Part shown: in pieces, positions 31,817 to 40,355 of the stretch
Layout: the number at the start of each line of letters is the position of its first letter
How positions within the stretch are numbered: the first letter of the stretch is position 1
NCBI GenBank assembly: GCA_001600355.1
Contig: BCJU01000001.1
Span: 6,200,013 to 6,264,012, forward strand
Source: Meira nashicola
Taxonomy: Eukaryota; Basidiomycota; Exobasidiomycetes; Exobasidiales; Brachybasidiaceae
Length of the DNA stretch: 64,000 nt
Reading direction: 5' to 3'
Notes under the pieces: model-generated
What the model was told of the DNA's origin: nothing
What the model saw: only the letters and a program-made list of their open reading frames with translations
The model's database searches: none
Made by a program: the position numbers and the translations under genes

Positions 31817-32536
31817 ATGGTTCGCATTACCTTCTTCTCTGCTACTTTGGCATTGGCTTTAATTGGCGCCACGCAAGCTTCATGTGTTGCTAGGCGCGAT
31901 GTTGTGCAAGAAGAAAAAAGAGCTAACAACAAGCACCCCCACCCCCACCCGCACCCTCATCCTCACCCACATCCACACCCAACAAGATCTGTTAGCTCAG
32001 TTTCAAGTTCAGCAACAAGTAGTGCATCTTCAAGCGCATCTTCCTCTTCAGCTTGTCTTTTGCAAGATCTCGTTTCATCAGTTGAAAGTGTTATTTCTTC
32101 AGTAGTGAATGCAGTTGAAACTGATGTTACAAAAGGAGAAGCAAGTGTTACAGCTCTATTCAGTAGTGCAACAAGTGTAGTGAACGCAATTCCAACTCCT
32201 GCTGCAGTTTCAGCTGCTGCTGCTCCAATCATTACTGCAGCTTTATCAACTGTTTCTTCAATCGAAAACCAAGGTGAATCTAGTTTGGCTCAAGTTACAA
32301 GTACAATTGATTCTTATGCCGCTTCAGCAACAAGTGCAATTAACAGCATCGTTTCAAACACAAACATTCCATGCATTGATGCTTCTGCTTCAATTAGCAG
32401 TGTCCTTGCTCAAGTTACAAATGAAGCTTCTGTTTTGGAAACTTCTCTCACTTCAGTCGTTAACGCTGCAAGTAGCTCTCTCAGCTCTGCTGCTGCTTCA
32501 GCAACCGCTGCAGTCTCTGCCCTTCCAAGAATCTAG
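31817..32536 (+). CDS. Secreted Ser/Ala-rich protein with His-Pro repeat
   Basis: Predicted 239 residues. A clear signal peptide (MVRITFFSATLALALIGATQ-A) is followed by a short propeptide with a Kex2-like dibasic site (EEKR-A, about residue 35), then eight perfect His-Pro pairs (residues 40-55) and a Ser/Ala/Val/Thr-rich region of about 180 residues with amphipathic repeats of the type SVVNAVETDV/TSVVNAIPTP. Two cysteines (in SACLLQ and NIPCID) could form a disulphide. I do not recognise a family. Secreted cell-surface or matrix protein is the best description; the His-rich stretch might bind metal. Wobble positions in the His-Pro codons vary (CAC/CAT, CCC/CCG/CCT/CCA), suggesting the repeat is maintained at protein level. 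TATA box 140 bases upstream. Confidence 0.8.
   Translation: MVRITFFSATLALALIGATQASCVARRDVVQEEKRANNKHPHPHPHPHPHPHPHPTRSVSSVSSSATSSASSSASSSSACLLQDLVSSVESVISSVVNAVETDVTKGEASVTALFSSATSVVNAIPTPAAVSAAAAPIITAALSTVSSIENQGESSLAQVTSTIDSYAASATSAINSIVSNTNIPCIDASASISSVLAQVTNEASVLETSLTSVVNAASSSLSSAAASATAAVSALPRI
31934..31981 (+). repeat. Hexanucleotide coding repeat, eight His-Pro units
   Basis: Eight CAY-CCN units in frame within the secreted protein gene. Codon third bases differ among units, so this is an old or selected repeat and not a recent slippage product. Confidence 0.9.
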
Positions 32537-32973
32537 ATTTTGAATTTATGAACAAAACATTCATATCAAGGACAATTTATATATACATTCACCTATGTTT
32601 TATTTCATCCTTTTTTAACCCTTTCGTTCTTCAATTTTAAACTCTTTATCCTTTTCATCCTTTGTTTCGTTGTCGTCTTGTTTTATCAATTCAATCATCA
32701 TCATTTTAGCATATTTTTTGGGGTATTAATAGGAGTTAAGATGCTATATATATTGGCGTAAGGAGGAGGGATTGTATACAGAAGAGGAATTGAGAGCTAA
32801 TTTTATTCTTAAACGAAGACGTTAAAGGCGTCAAGAGGGGAGAAGGGAAAAGTCATATATGTTCAGAGGGGTAAGAGAGGTATAAATTAGACTAGGAAAT
32901 GAAATCGATTTTATATACATCGCTCTTCACCAAAAAAACTTCTTTAGCAATCATTGACCAAATTTTTCAAGCA
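32537..32973. other. Intergenic region with TATA box
   Basis: 3' end of the His-Pro protein gene, T-rich, then a purine-rich stretch (32760-32880) and TATAAATT at 32881-32888, 86-93 bases before the ATG of the small secreted peptide. Confidence 0.45.
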
Positions 32974-33108
32974 ATGACTTCTCGTTTCGTTTTATTACAA
33001 CTTACAATTCTTTCCTTACTATTGATCACGGCTGTCAACTCTAAGCCAGACGTTGCTCCTTGTACTTCTCCAACTCAAAATCCAGAGGATTGCGACTTAT
33101 TCCGTTGA
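32974..33108 (+). CDS. Small secreted peptide (44 residues)
   Basis: MTSRFVLLQLTILSLLLITA begins a strong signal peptide (cleavage likely after AVNS), leaving a mature peptide of about 21 residues, KPDVAPC...DCDLFR, with two cysteines. An in-frame ATG at 32899 would add 25 residues but lies only 11 bases after the TATA box, so I prefer 32974. No family recognised. Its size, signal peptide and position among other secreted-protein genes suggest a secreted peptide; coding status needs transcript support. Confidence 0.45.
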   Translation: MTSRFVLLQLTILSLLLITAVNSKPDVAPCTSPTQNPEDCDLFR

Positions 33109-33919
33109 TACTCCTTCAAGGAAAATCTAAGAAGCTCTCTATATCATCTCAATAATCATCTATTCGTGGTATTCAACCTCTTCTTTTGGTAAACTTTCTT
33201 TCGAGCTTATGTAAATTAAAAGCCCTGTATACAAGATTCAGGCAACTTCATATTTTTCAAGCAAGAATTTATGTTTAAATATTATCAATAATCCGATTTT
33301 TTGTAAAAACCTAGGTGTTGTACCATCAACTACTCGAATTCCAATGAGTGTCATTTAACATACGTTTGTCAACCATAAATAATGGAAAGTCATATTATAA
33401 TAAGTACACTTATTTTCTCTTGAGCGAATCAGGATTTGTCCGTATTCCAGCATAATAAGTCATCTTAGCGAATACAGTATACAGCGCCCTGATCTGCGTA
33501 AAATACTCTAGTCTATACTGAATAACGTAATTTCACCGCAATTTCTGTAAAGATGTAAGTAACGTTACAATCGAACGAGTAATTCCATTCATATGTTATT
33601 ATTTTGATACGCAAGAAAACTACTATACTGTGTAAATCCATTTCACCGTAATTTTTATAAAGATATATATTGTGTTGTAATTGATTGAGTAATCTAACTC
33701 CTGAATTTCTATTATAATTCATTAAAAGTACTATCATACTGTGTAACGTAATTTCACCGCAATTTCTGTTAAGATGCATGTAACGTTGCAATCGATCGAG
33801 TAATTCAACTCATATGCAATTATTTTGATATGCAAAAAGTAGCGCCATAGTCTTCTTGAAACGACATAGTTTATTCTTTATTCTTTAAATTCTTCATCAT
33901 CCCACTACCTTTGATTGTC
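33109..33919. other. Intergenic region containing 110-base tandem repeat
   Basis: No gene supported. The right half is occupied by the tandem repeat listed separately; the left half is AT-rich with no recognisable signal. Confidence 0.45.
33513..33845. repeat. Imperfect tandem repeat, three copies of about 110 bases
   Basis: Three units begin at about 33513, 33623 and 33734 with CTATACTG or a variant. Each contains (G)TAATTTCACCGCAATTTCTG or a close variant, then AAGATG, a (G)TAACGTTACAATCGA-like block, GAGTAATTC, ATTATTTTGAT and ATGCAA. Copies 1 and 3 resemble each other more than copy 2. The spacing is 110 and 111 bases. No protein-coding or transposon features seen. Confidence 0.8.
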
Positions 33920-34491
33920 ATGATGATCTCAATCTATCTTTTTTTCATGTATTCTTTCCCATTCTTACTTGCTATACCTATGGAGTATCCTGATCCTTCA
34001 TTGATGCAAACTCAATTATCGGCAAAAGGACAAACAATTAAACGTAAAAGTCATGCTGAAGCTCATGGACCCATTTTTCCTTCTCATTCTCCACATACCA
34101 GACGGGTAGCAAACTTTTATCATGCTGCATGGGATGCCGTTCAATTAGGCCAACTTAACCATCATCTTAAAAAAGAATATGGTGAAGTTCATAAAGAATT
34201 CAAAAAGGATCAAAAAAACCAGAACAAGAAAGGAAATATAAAGCTAGTTATGGTAGAAAAATAAGAAGTAAACTTGCTAGAGCATTGAAAAAGGGAAAGA
34301 AACAAGAAAAAAAGGTTGCTCAAGTGATTAATGATGTAGATTATCATGCCCAACATGGAACTATGACCGAGAATGATCGAAAATATATTTATACTACAAT
34401 CAATCGCTCTCGTAGTCCAGCTTCTCGTGAAGAAGAGAATCAAGAACTTTTAGATCAGAAGTATAAGAGTATATACCAGATTGGACATTGA
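33920..34491 (+). CDS. Lysine-rich secreted protein, apparently frameshifted
   Basis: The first frame (33920-34264) starts with a signal peptide (MMISIYLFFMYSFPFLLAIP) and continues about 75 residues of polar sequence to HKEFKKDQ. There a run of seven A (34212-34218) precedes a switch: the next frame is open from 34195 to the stop at 34489-34491 and continues in the same Lys/Arg-rich style (YGRKIRSKLARALKKGKK, then INDVDYHAQHG). One extra A in the run would join the two halves into about 190 residues. Composition and lack of any splice site at the switch argue for one gene with a one-base deletion, real or an assembly error. No family recognised; a secreted basic protein. Confidence 0.55.
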
Positions 34492-34611
34492 TCGTTTTTA
34501 TACATCAATAATTATGATTTAACATATACCGGCCTGATCATATATCCTGATGGTGAACGTACAAGAGGAATAATTTGTTGACTTGATTCTTCCACTTAAT
34601 TAGCATGCAAT

Positions 34612-35592
34612 TTAAGTAACCTTTTCTAATTTTCGTTCTAATTCAATCAGTTGCGCGAATCCAGTTATTGCTTGTTGAATTACTTCTTTTGAGCTTGGCT
34701 GAACCGGAGACCTTGCTTTACCGCCATATCCTCGAACGTATTCTGTGAGTTCTTTATGAATCGGAATTCCACCTTTTCCTAATTCCCATTCAGCAAGACT
34801 TAAGATATGTTGTAATGATCTTGCTTCTTCATATTCTCCTTTATCCCACAAATTTTGAATTCTTACTACCGTCTTTGGTACTATATTTGCCATTCCTGTA
34901 ATCGTACCAATTGCACCAACGGATAAAGCAGCAATAAGATAATCAGAAGCACCACCTAAAACTATGAATGACTTTTGGCCTTTTGCTGCTAATGCACAAT
35001 GTCTTGACATCTTTCCAATATCATGATCTGTATGTTTTATACCACATATGTTTGGCAAAGAAGAAAGCTTTGTTACCGTTTCACTATCGATCACAATGCC
35101 AGAGCATACTCCAGGATAAGAATAAATAAAGATTGGAATAGGCGATGCAATTGAAACTTTTGTGTAAAAATCTATAATACCTTGTTTACCCAATTGAGCA
35201 GGATAATAAGAAGATGGTAAAACGAGTGCATGTGTTGCTCCTGCTTGATAAGAACTTTTTATAGAGGCAATTGCACCTTGAACGGAATGATCACCTGCTC
35301 CTACGATCAAAGGCATTTTATTAAATCCTGCTTCATCTAAGGCTTTTCGTGCTGTTTTAATGAGTTGATCACGTTCTCTTTCACTAAGCGAAACACGTTC
35401 TCCTGTTGATCCTAAAGCGACTATACCTGCACATCCTGATTTAGCCATATGTTGAACATGCTTATAGTATGTATTTAGGTCTAAGCTTTCTTCGGCGTCT
35501 TTATTGAAGAATGTTAATACGGGAACGTAAATTCCTCGTTGCATTTCTGGTTCTGATTGCAAAGATTGAGTATTTGTTGGTGCTGGAGTCAT
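34612..35592 (-). CDS. DapA-family aldolase (4-hydroxy-2-oxoglutarate / 2-keto-3-deoxy acid aldolase type)
   Basis: Predicted 326 residues, single exon. Class I aldolase of the dihydrodipicolinate synthase superfamily: GIYVPVLTFF, ALGSTGERVSLSERER (pyruvate carboxylate-binding GSTGE), VGAGDHSVQGAI, the proton-relay Tyr in FIYSYPG, the Schiff-base Lys in CGIKHTDHD, and GGASDYLIAAL. Fungi lack the lysine-biosynthetic DapA, and their members are catabolic, for example 2-keto-3-deoxy-L-galactonate aldolase or 4-hydroxy-2-oxoglutarate aldolase; which applies here is open. Divergent from the quinate-permease-like gene, with TATATATATATA 50-60 bases upstream of its ATG. Possibly co-regulated with the cluster. 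Confidence 0.9.
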   Translation of the reverse strand: MTPAPTNTQSLQSEPEMQRGIYVPVLTFFNKDAEESLDLNTYYKHVQHMAKSGCAGIVALGSTGERVSLSERERDQLIKTARKALDEAGFNKMPLIVGAGDHSVQGAIASIKSSYQAGATHALVLPSSYYPAQLGKQGIIDFYTKVSIASPIPIFIYSYPGVCSGIVIDSETVTKLSSLPNICGIKHTDHDIGKMSRHCALAAKGQKSFIVLGGASDYLIAALSVGAIGTITGMANIVPKTVVRIQNLWDKGEYEEARSLQHILSLAEWELGKGGIPIHKELTEYVRGYGGKARSPVQPSSKEVIQQAITGFAQLIELERKLEKVT

Positions 35593-36193
35593 CTTGATGG
35601 TGTTTGATGAAGAACTTTTTCTTTGTACTTTGGTTCAGGTTATATATATATATAGTACATCGGATCAAAAGATATTCATCGGAGACATATAATATCCTCA
35701 GAGTGGGGGAAGTTGCTTAATGCTCGTTCGGATCTCCGTTCTTCCGAATTAGCAATAATCCTTGGCCGAACGCGCGTTCGGCTGTCTGCCACTCCGAATC
35801 CGAACCTGCATCAAAATCAAAGTAAGCGAGAGAGAAAGAGGAAAGCAGCAAAAATTCAGTCTTTTTTTCTTCTTCTTTTGCCAAATCCACTCCCCCGCAA
35901 ATGAGCGTGGGGCCCCTTCTTCATCATCAATCAGCCCCGATTCGGTTATGTTAATGGATTGATTTAGGAACAAGATGTAGACAACGTATTTTTTATTCTC
36001 TCCTTTCTTTCACCTCCTACTTGCTAACATTCTGGATCGGATGCAGCTACGGAGGAAGACCGATCGCCACAAATATTGTTTTTGATTACATATATGGAAG
36101 GATGAAAGAACGTAACATATAAAATCCTCCATCTGTACCCCATCAGATCATCTTTGTTTCCCCAGATCTCAACTCGCAATCTCATTCAACATA
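35593..36193. promoter_or_regulatory. Divergent promoter, aldolase / quinate-permease-like transporter
   Basis: Contains TATATATATATA near 35641-35654 (aldolase) and TATAAAA at 36118-36124 (transporter, 70 bases before its ATG). Seven TCGGA/TCCGA elements occur: 35660, 35679, 35728, 35743, 35793, 35799 and 36037 (first base of each), some grouped around a perfect 18-base palindrome. An oligo-T tract at about 35860-35878 follows. Operator function is inferred. Confidence 0.55.
35765..35782. promoter_or_regulatory. 18-base perfect palindrome GCCGAACGC-GCGTTCGGC
   Basis: A perfect dyad centred between 35773 and 35774, inside the divergent aldolase/transporter promoter and flanked by CCGAA and TTCGG half sites. 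Such symmetry is typical of a binding site for a dimeric regulator; two Zn2Cys6 genes lie nearby. Confidence 0.55.
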
Positions 36194-37858
36194 ATGAAAA
36201 TTCGTAACCGCTTTGCAAAGGTAGAAGATACCTCTCCTTTTCCGGCACCTGCTGAGGTGTATAATTGGAGAGTATGGGCAATGATGTTAAGCGCTTCAAT
36301 GGCAGCAGGTATGTTTGGTTATGATGGTGCTTTTATCGGTAGCACCCTGAAACTTCCTGCATTCAAGACTGCATTCGGATTAAATGATGCAAAAGGAGCA
36401 AAAGTTTTAGCAGGTTTATCTGCACATATCGTTAGTACATTTCAAGCCGGTTGTTTTGTTGGTTCGATTACAACGTATCCACTCGTAGAAAGGATTGGAA
36501 TAAAAAATTGTTTATTTATCGCTTCGATTATTTTTAATATAGGAGTAATCATTCAATTATGCTCAAAGGGTAACTTAGGTATGATTTACGCTGGCAGAGC
36601 ATTAACAGGAGTTGGAATCGGAAATGCGTATTTACTTGGTCCCGCTTATGTTTCGATGAACTCTCCTCCTGCTGTACGTGGAAAGATGGTCGGTCTTTTA
36701 GAAACAGTTTATCAAGCATTTGGTGTGATTGGATTTTGGATCAATTATGGAACAAATAAACATATAAGTCCAAAAGATGATGCTCAATGGCGTATTCCCG
36801 TGGCATTTCAACTTGTTCCAGGTGTTTTATTAGGAATTCTGATGATCACTCAACCTGAAGCACCACGTTGGAATATATCTAAAGGAAAAGTAGAACAAGG
36901 TATTAAAGATCTTTGCTATTTAAGAAATTTACCTGAAGATCATGAATACATTCAATTCGAAATAAATCAAATACAAGAACAAATTGAAGAAGAAAAACAA
37001 AGAGGTGGAGGTGATTCATTCTTTTCAAAATTAAGAGAAACTGTTGGTCCTCAAAATCGTTCAAGATTATTAGTTGGATTAGGAATGATGCTTTTCCAAA
37101 ATTTGAGTGGAATCAATGCACTTAATTATTATTCGGCAACTTTAATTTCCAACATTGGTTTCAAAGGTACCTCTGTTTCACTTTTAGCAACAGGCGTTTA
37201 TGGTTTAGAAAAGGCAATCGTTACTTTAATATTTATGGCTTTCTTTGTTGATAGAATCGGTCGTCGTAAAGCTCTTTTGGTTGGTGCAATTGGTGCAAGT
37301 TCGGGTATGCTTTACCTTGCAATTTATACAAAAATTTCTGGAAGTTTTAATCATACGCCCCCTAAAGATGCAGGTGCAATATTTGGTTTAGTGGCCGTTT
37401 ATTGGTATACACTTCATTATGCTTATTCATGGAACGGAATTCCATTCTTGTTCTGTGCAGAAGTATTCCCAAATCATATAAGAATGCTTTGCATGACAAT
37501 CACAACTTGCTCTCAATGGTTATTCCAATTCATGATCGTTTATTCACTTCCTTATATGGTCGTTGCAATCAAATGGGGAACTTTTCTATTTTTTGCAATA
37601 AGTACAATTTGTGCTTTCTTTTTCACTTTCTTCTTCGTTCCTGAAACAAAAGGTTTAACATTAGAAGATACGGATGTCCTGTTTAACATAAAAGGAATAG
37701 CAACCACAAAGAATAAAATCTTTGCTCAAAAGGTGGCTGAACGTGAACAAAACGTACAAAGACAAGCGCCTATCCTCGTTGGTTCTCGTGAATCTTCGGA
37801 GGATGGGAGTAAGGAAAACTTTGTTCAAAGTAGCACGCACGATCTTGAAAAGCTCTGA
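36194..37858 (+). CDS. MFS sugar-transporter-family permease, quinate permease-like
   Basis: Predicted 554 residues, single exon, about 12 membrane segments. Sugar-porter motifs are present: FGYDGAFIGSTLKLPAF after helix 1, YAGRALTGVGIGNAYLLGPAYVS, PEAPRW after helix 6, LVGLGMMLFQNLSGINALNYYS, VDRIGRRKALLVG and VPETKGLTLEDTD. The opening EVYNWRVW and FxGSTLKLPAFKxAF pattern resemble the Qa-y/QutD quinate permeases of ascomycetes. Plasma-membrane proton symport of quinate or a related cyclic polyol acid is the likely role, which fits the quinate-degrading cluster 6-17 kb to the left. Substrate is inferred from resemblance and context only. Confidence 0.88.
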   Translation: MKIRNRFAKVEDTSPFPAPAEVYNWRVWAMMLSASMAAGMFGYDGAFIGSTLKLPAFKTAFGLNDAKGAKVLAGLSAHIVSTFQAGCFVGSITTYPLVERIGIKNCLFIASIIFNIGVIIQLCSKGNLGMIYAGRALTGVGIGNAYLLGPAYVSMNSPPAVRGKMVGLLETVYQAFGVIGFWINYGTNKHISPKDDAQWRIPVAFQLVPGVLLGILMITQPEAPRWNISKGKVEQGIKDLCYLRNLPEDHEYIQFEINQIQEQIEEEKQRGGGDSFFSKLRETVGPQNRSRLLVGLGMMLFQNLSGINALNYYSATLISNIGFKGTSVSLLATGVYGLEKAIVTLIFMAFFVDRIGRRKALLVGAIGASSGMLYLAIYTKISGSFNHTPPKDAGAIFGLVAVYWYTLHYAYSWNGIPFLFCAEVFPNHIRMLCMTITTCSQWLFQFMIVYSLPYMVVAIKWGTFLFFAISTICAFFFTFFFVPETKGLTLEDTDVLFNIKGIATTKNKIFAQKVAEREQNVQRQAPILVGSRESSEDGSKENFVQSSTHDLEKL

Positions 37859-37952
37859 TTGGTAGGTGATATGGTATCGTCTTTCTCGCATGTATCCATC
37901 TTTAATGTCTTTATAAACACATGAATTCGATTGTTACAGAAGTATAAAAGTG

Positions 37953-40355
37953 TTAAAAAGGTGATGTAGTTGTACCACCGCCAGCTGTAATTACGCCACC
38001 GGGCACGCTATCTCCCGTATCTGAAGATTTGCTTGTCGTAGGCCAAAGATGATCGGCAGCCGAATTCATACCGAATAATAACTGTAAAGGATCATCACCA
38101 TTCCAAAACTGCCCGTTCCACTGTAAAGCAGGATCAGAAGATGTTCCATGGGTATTGAGCCACATATCAATATCTGCCAGAGCGAAGTCGACATTGTGCA
38201 TGTCAGGCGCAGCACTATTTTGTCCAATATTTACATTAGCAGCAGAGGTAGAAGGAATAGCCTGGCCATCACTAGCAGCAGCAGCAGCAGATGAGTTCGT
38301 CTGGATACGAGGTGTTTCCAAAGCTTGATTGTTCCATGTAACTGTTCTTTCACCTTCGCCATCCGTTTGTACGTTGACTTGTTTATGAAGAAATAGTGGA
38401 TCTTCATGCCACGTTGCCGTTGCATTATTGTATGCATCTAGCAAGTGACTCCTCTTTGCTCTTTCTAACACTTTTTCAATCAAAAATTGTGCCAGACCGG
38501 TCTGATTTACAGCAAATCTAGACAATGTGGATTGTGCATCATCGATAAAATTTTGTGCTAAAGAATTAGCTTCGGATTTGGTCCTCTGTCCAGATTGCTG
38601 TTGAATTTCAATAATACCAATCGAAGTAATGATCGCTTGTGATAAAGCAGTGATGAGATAATCGGGTAAAAATGTTAATCTTGCTTCTTTATGAATCTCA
38701 ATCATTTCTTTAGCAGAATTGAGACATGCCATGCTACAATCTTGTTGTAATCGGCTGTTGATCTCTTGTGATCGTGTCGAGTCAATTCCACTTGTACTTC
38801 TTCCATTTATATTTTTTCTCTTTTTACTATTATCTCCGTTTGAGATTGCCGTTTGCCCTAATCGCATCGTAAATGTTGCTAAACATAATCTTACATGTAG
38901 TCTGAACAATCTAGAAGTGTTCCATTGTTCTGCTGTTCCAAGTTTTGCTGAATCCCATCGAAGTTGACAAGTGTCTAATTGATCGACGAGTAAATCATAC
39001 TTGTGTGCAATCGCTCGTAAATCAGATGCTCTTGAAGATGAAAAATTCGTCTGTGTAACCCAATCCATCAATCTTCGACTGATAAAAGCAAGTTCAACTT
39101 GTGATGCAATAAACCATTCACCGTCCGCATGAAGATTGCATTTTTGGCCATATTGCTCGGCCAAGAGACTAGCAAGGGGAGCACAGCTTTCTAGATTTTC
39201 CCTCGGCGAAGCAGGTCTGCCGAAACCTAGAGATGGAAAACAATCTGACGCACAAAGCAAAAGCCAAGATCTTCTAGGCAAAGATGTGCTCTGAGAAAGT
39301 GATTTTGTTATACCTTGTAAAGTTGTTATTCGATCGATTGATAAACGCTTTGCCAGACGAAATGCATGACCGGACAAAATCCATGGATCATGACCGATTC
39401 CACCTGATCGTAAGCCATAAGAATGAAGAAGAATGATCGCTTGAATATCACCTAATCGATGCCTTGGACGAACTAAAGTTTTGGCAACATGTGCTTCTAC
39501 AATTTGACATAGATCTTCCCATTCTTCCTCCACTCGTTGCGCTGAAAAAGAAGGATCAATAGCTGCCGTATGTCTTGCTGCAATTGCTATTATTGAACAA
39601 AACAAACATAAATCCGACTTTCGCATTTCTTCTATTGTCGGTAATCTTCGCGAATCGAACAAAGGAACGTATGTAAGACAATTCTCGAAGAAAAAGTTGA
39701 TCAACCTTTCTGCCCGTTCTATAGAGATGACACCTTCATTTATTGGATCTAAAGGTCTTTCAGAAGGTGGGCCTAAAGTTCCCATCTTACGAATCTTGTT
39801 TGACTGCTCATATAAGGTGTCTTGATGATGATACTCGATTGGCACTTTATGCTTTCTTCTGGAAGCAGCAGCAGCATCGGTATCTTGTGCATCAACGCCA
39901 TCTTCAGGAGAAGGTGCTCGTGTCTCTTGACGATTTTCCAAGGTACTTCGATCAAACGCGACATCACTGAAAGGCGCAGGAAAATTCGAAGCGGCAGAAG
40001 ATGATGGTAAATCATCTTTTGTGGAAAAAGGTGTTGATTGCAAAGAAGCTGGATCCCTCGCCGTTTCATGATGTGCTAAACGTAAATTGATACTTTCAAC
40101 TGAAGCTTCTAATTCCGAAATTCTACGTAAAGCTGAGTGTAATTTAGTCTCGGCTGTTGGAAAAGAAATGTCTGAGGTAATTGATTTTGCTTCACTACCA
40201 TCTTTACACGTCACATGTAATCGTAAACATCTTTCACATGGCGCTCCACCGCTACATTTCAGCTTCTGAACTCGACAACGTTGACAAGCTCTAAACGTTC
40301 TTAACCTTCCATTATTATTCGCCGCTTCAATTTGATGATTATCGACGACATTCAT
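37953..40355 (-). CDS. Zn2Cys6 transcription factor with fungal-specific domain
   Basis: Predicted 800 residues, single exon. The zinc cluster lies near the N-terminus (Cys 24, 27, 34, 40, 43, 50 in FRACQRCRVQKLKCSGGAPC and what follows), then a short coiled segment (LHSALRRISELEASVESINL), a nuclear-signal-like RKHKVP, and a fungal_trans domain with ERLINFFFENCLTYVPLFD, LLHSYGLRSGGIGHDPWILSG and AFRLAKRLSIDRI. The C-terminal 150 residues are low complexity. I chose the ATG at 40355 because the zinc cluster follows directly; the frame is open another 71 residues upstream but without family-like sequence. It follows the transporter tail to tail and could regulate it and the aldolase, or an unrelated regulon. 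Confidence 0.88.
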   Translation of the reverse strand: MNVVDNHQIEAANNNGRLRTFRACQRCRVQKLKCSGGAPCERCLRLHVTCKDGSEAKSITSDISFPTAETKLHSALRRISELEASVESINLRLAHHETARDPASLQSTPFSTKDDLPSSSAASNFPAPFSDVAFDRSTLENRQETRAPSPEDGVDAQDTDAAAASRRKHKVPIEYHHQDTLYEQSNKIRKMGTLGPPSERPLDPINEGVISIERAERLINFFFENCLTYVPLFDSRRLPTIEEMRKSDLCLFCSIIAIAARHTAAIDPSFSAQRVEEEWEDLCQIVEAHVAKTLVRPRHRLGDIQAIILLHSYGLRSGGIGHDPWILSGHAFRLAKRLSIDRITTLQGITKSLSQSTSLPRRSWLLLCASDCFPSLGFGRPASPRENLESCAPLASLLAEQYGQKCNLHADGEWFIASQVELAFISRRLMDWVTQTNFSSSRASDLRAIAHKYDLLVDQLDTCQLRWDSAKLGTAEQWNTSRLFRLHVRLCLATFTMRLGQTAISNGDNSKKRKNINGRSTSGIDSTRSQEINSRLQQDCSMACLNSAKEMIEIHKEARLTFLPDYLITALSQAIITSIGIIEIQQQSGQRTKSEANSLAQNFIDDAQSTLSRFAVNQTGLAQFLIEKVLERAKRSHLLDAYNNATATWHEDPLFLHKQVNVQTDGEGERTVTWNNQALETPRIQTNSSAAAAASDGQAIPSTSAANVNIGQNSAAPDMHNVDFALADIDMWLNTHGTSSDPALQWNGQFWNGDDPLQLLFGMNSAADHLWPTTSKSSDTGDSVPGGVITAGGGTTTSPF

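Noticed and set aside
33513..33791. Minus-strand open frame of 92 codons over the tandem repeat
   Set aside because: The 111-base spacing of copies 2 and 3 keeps a frame open by chance; copies 1 and 2 are 110 bases apart, so the repeat does not preserve a protein sequence.
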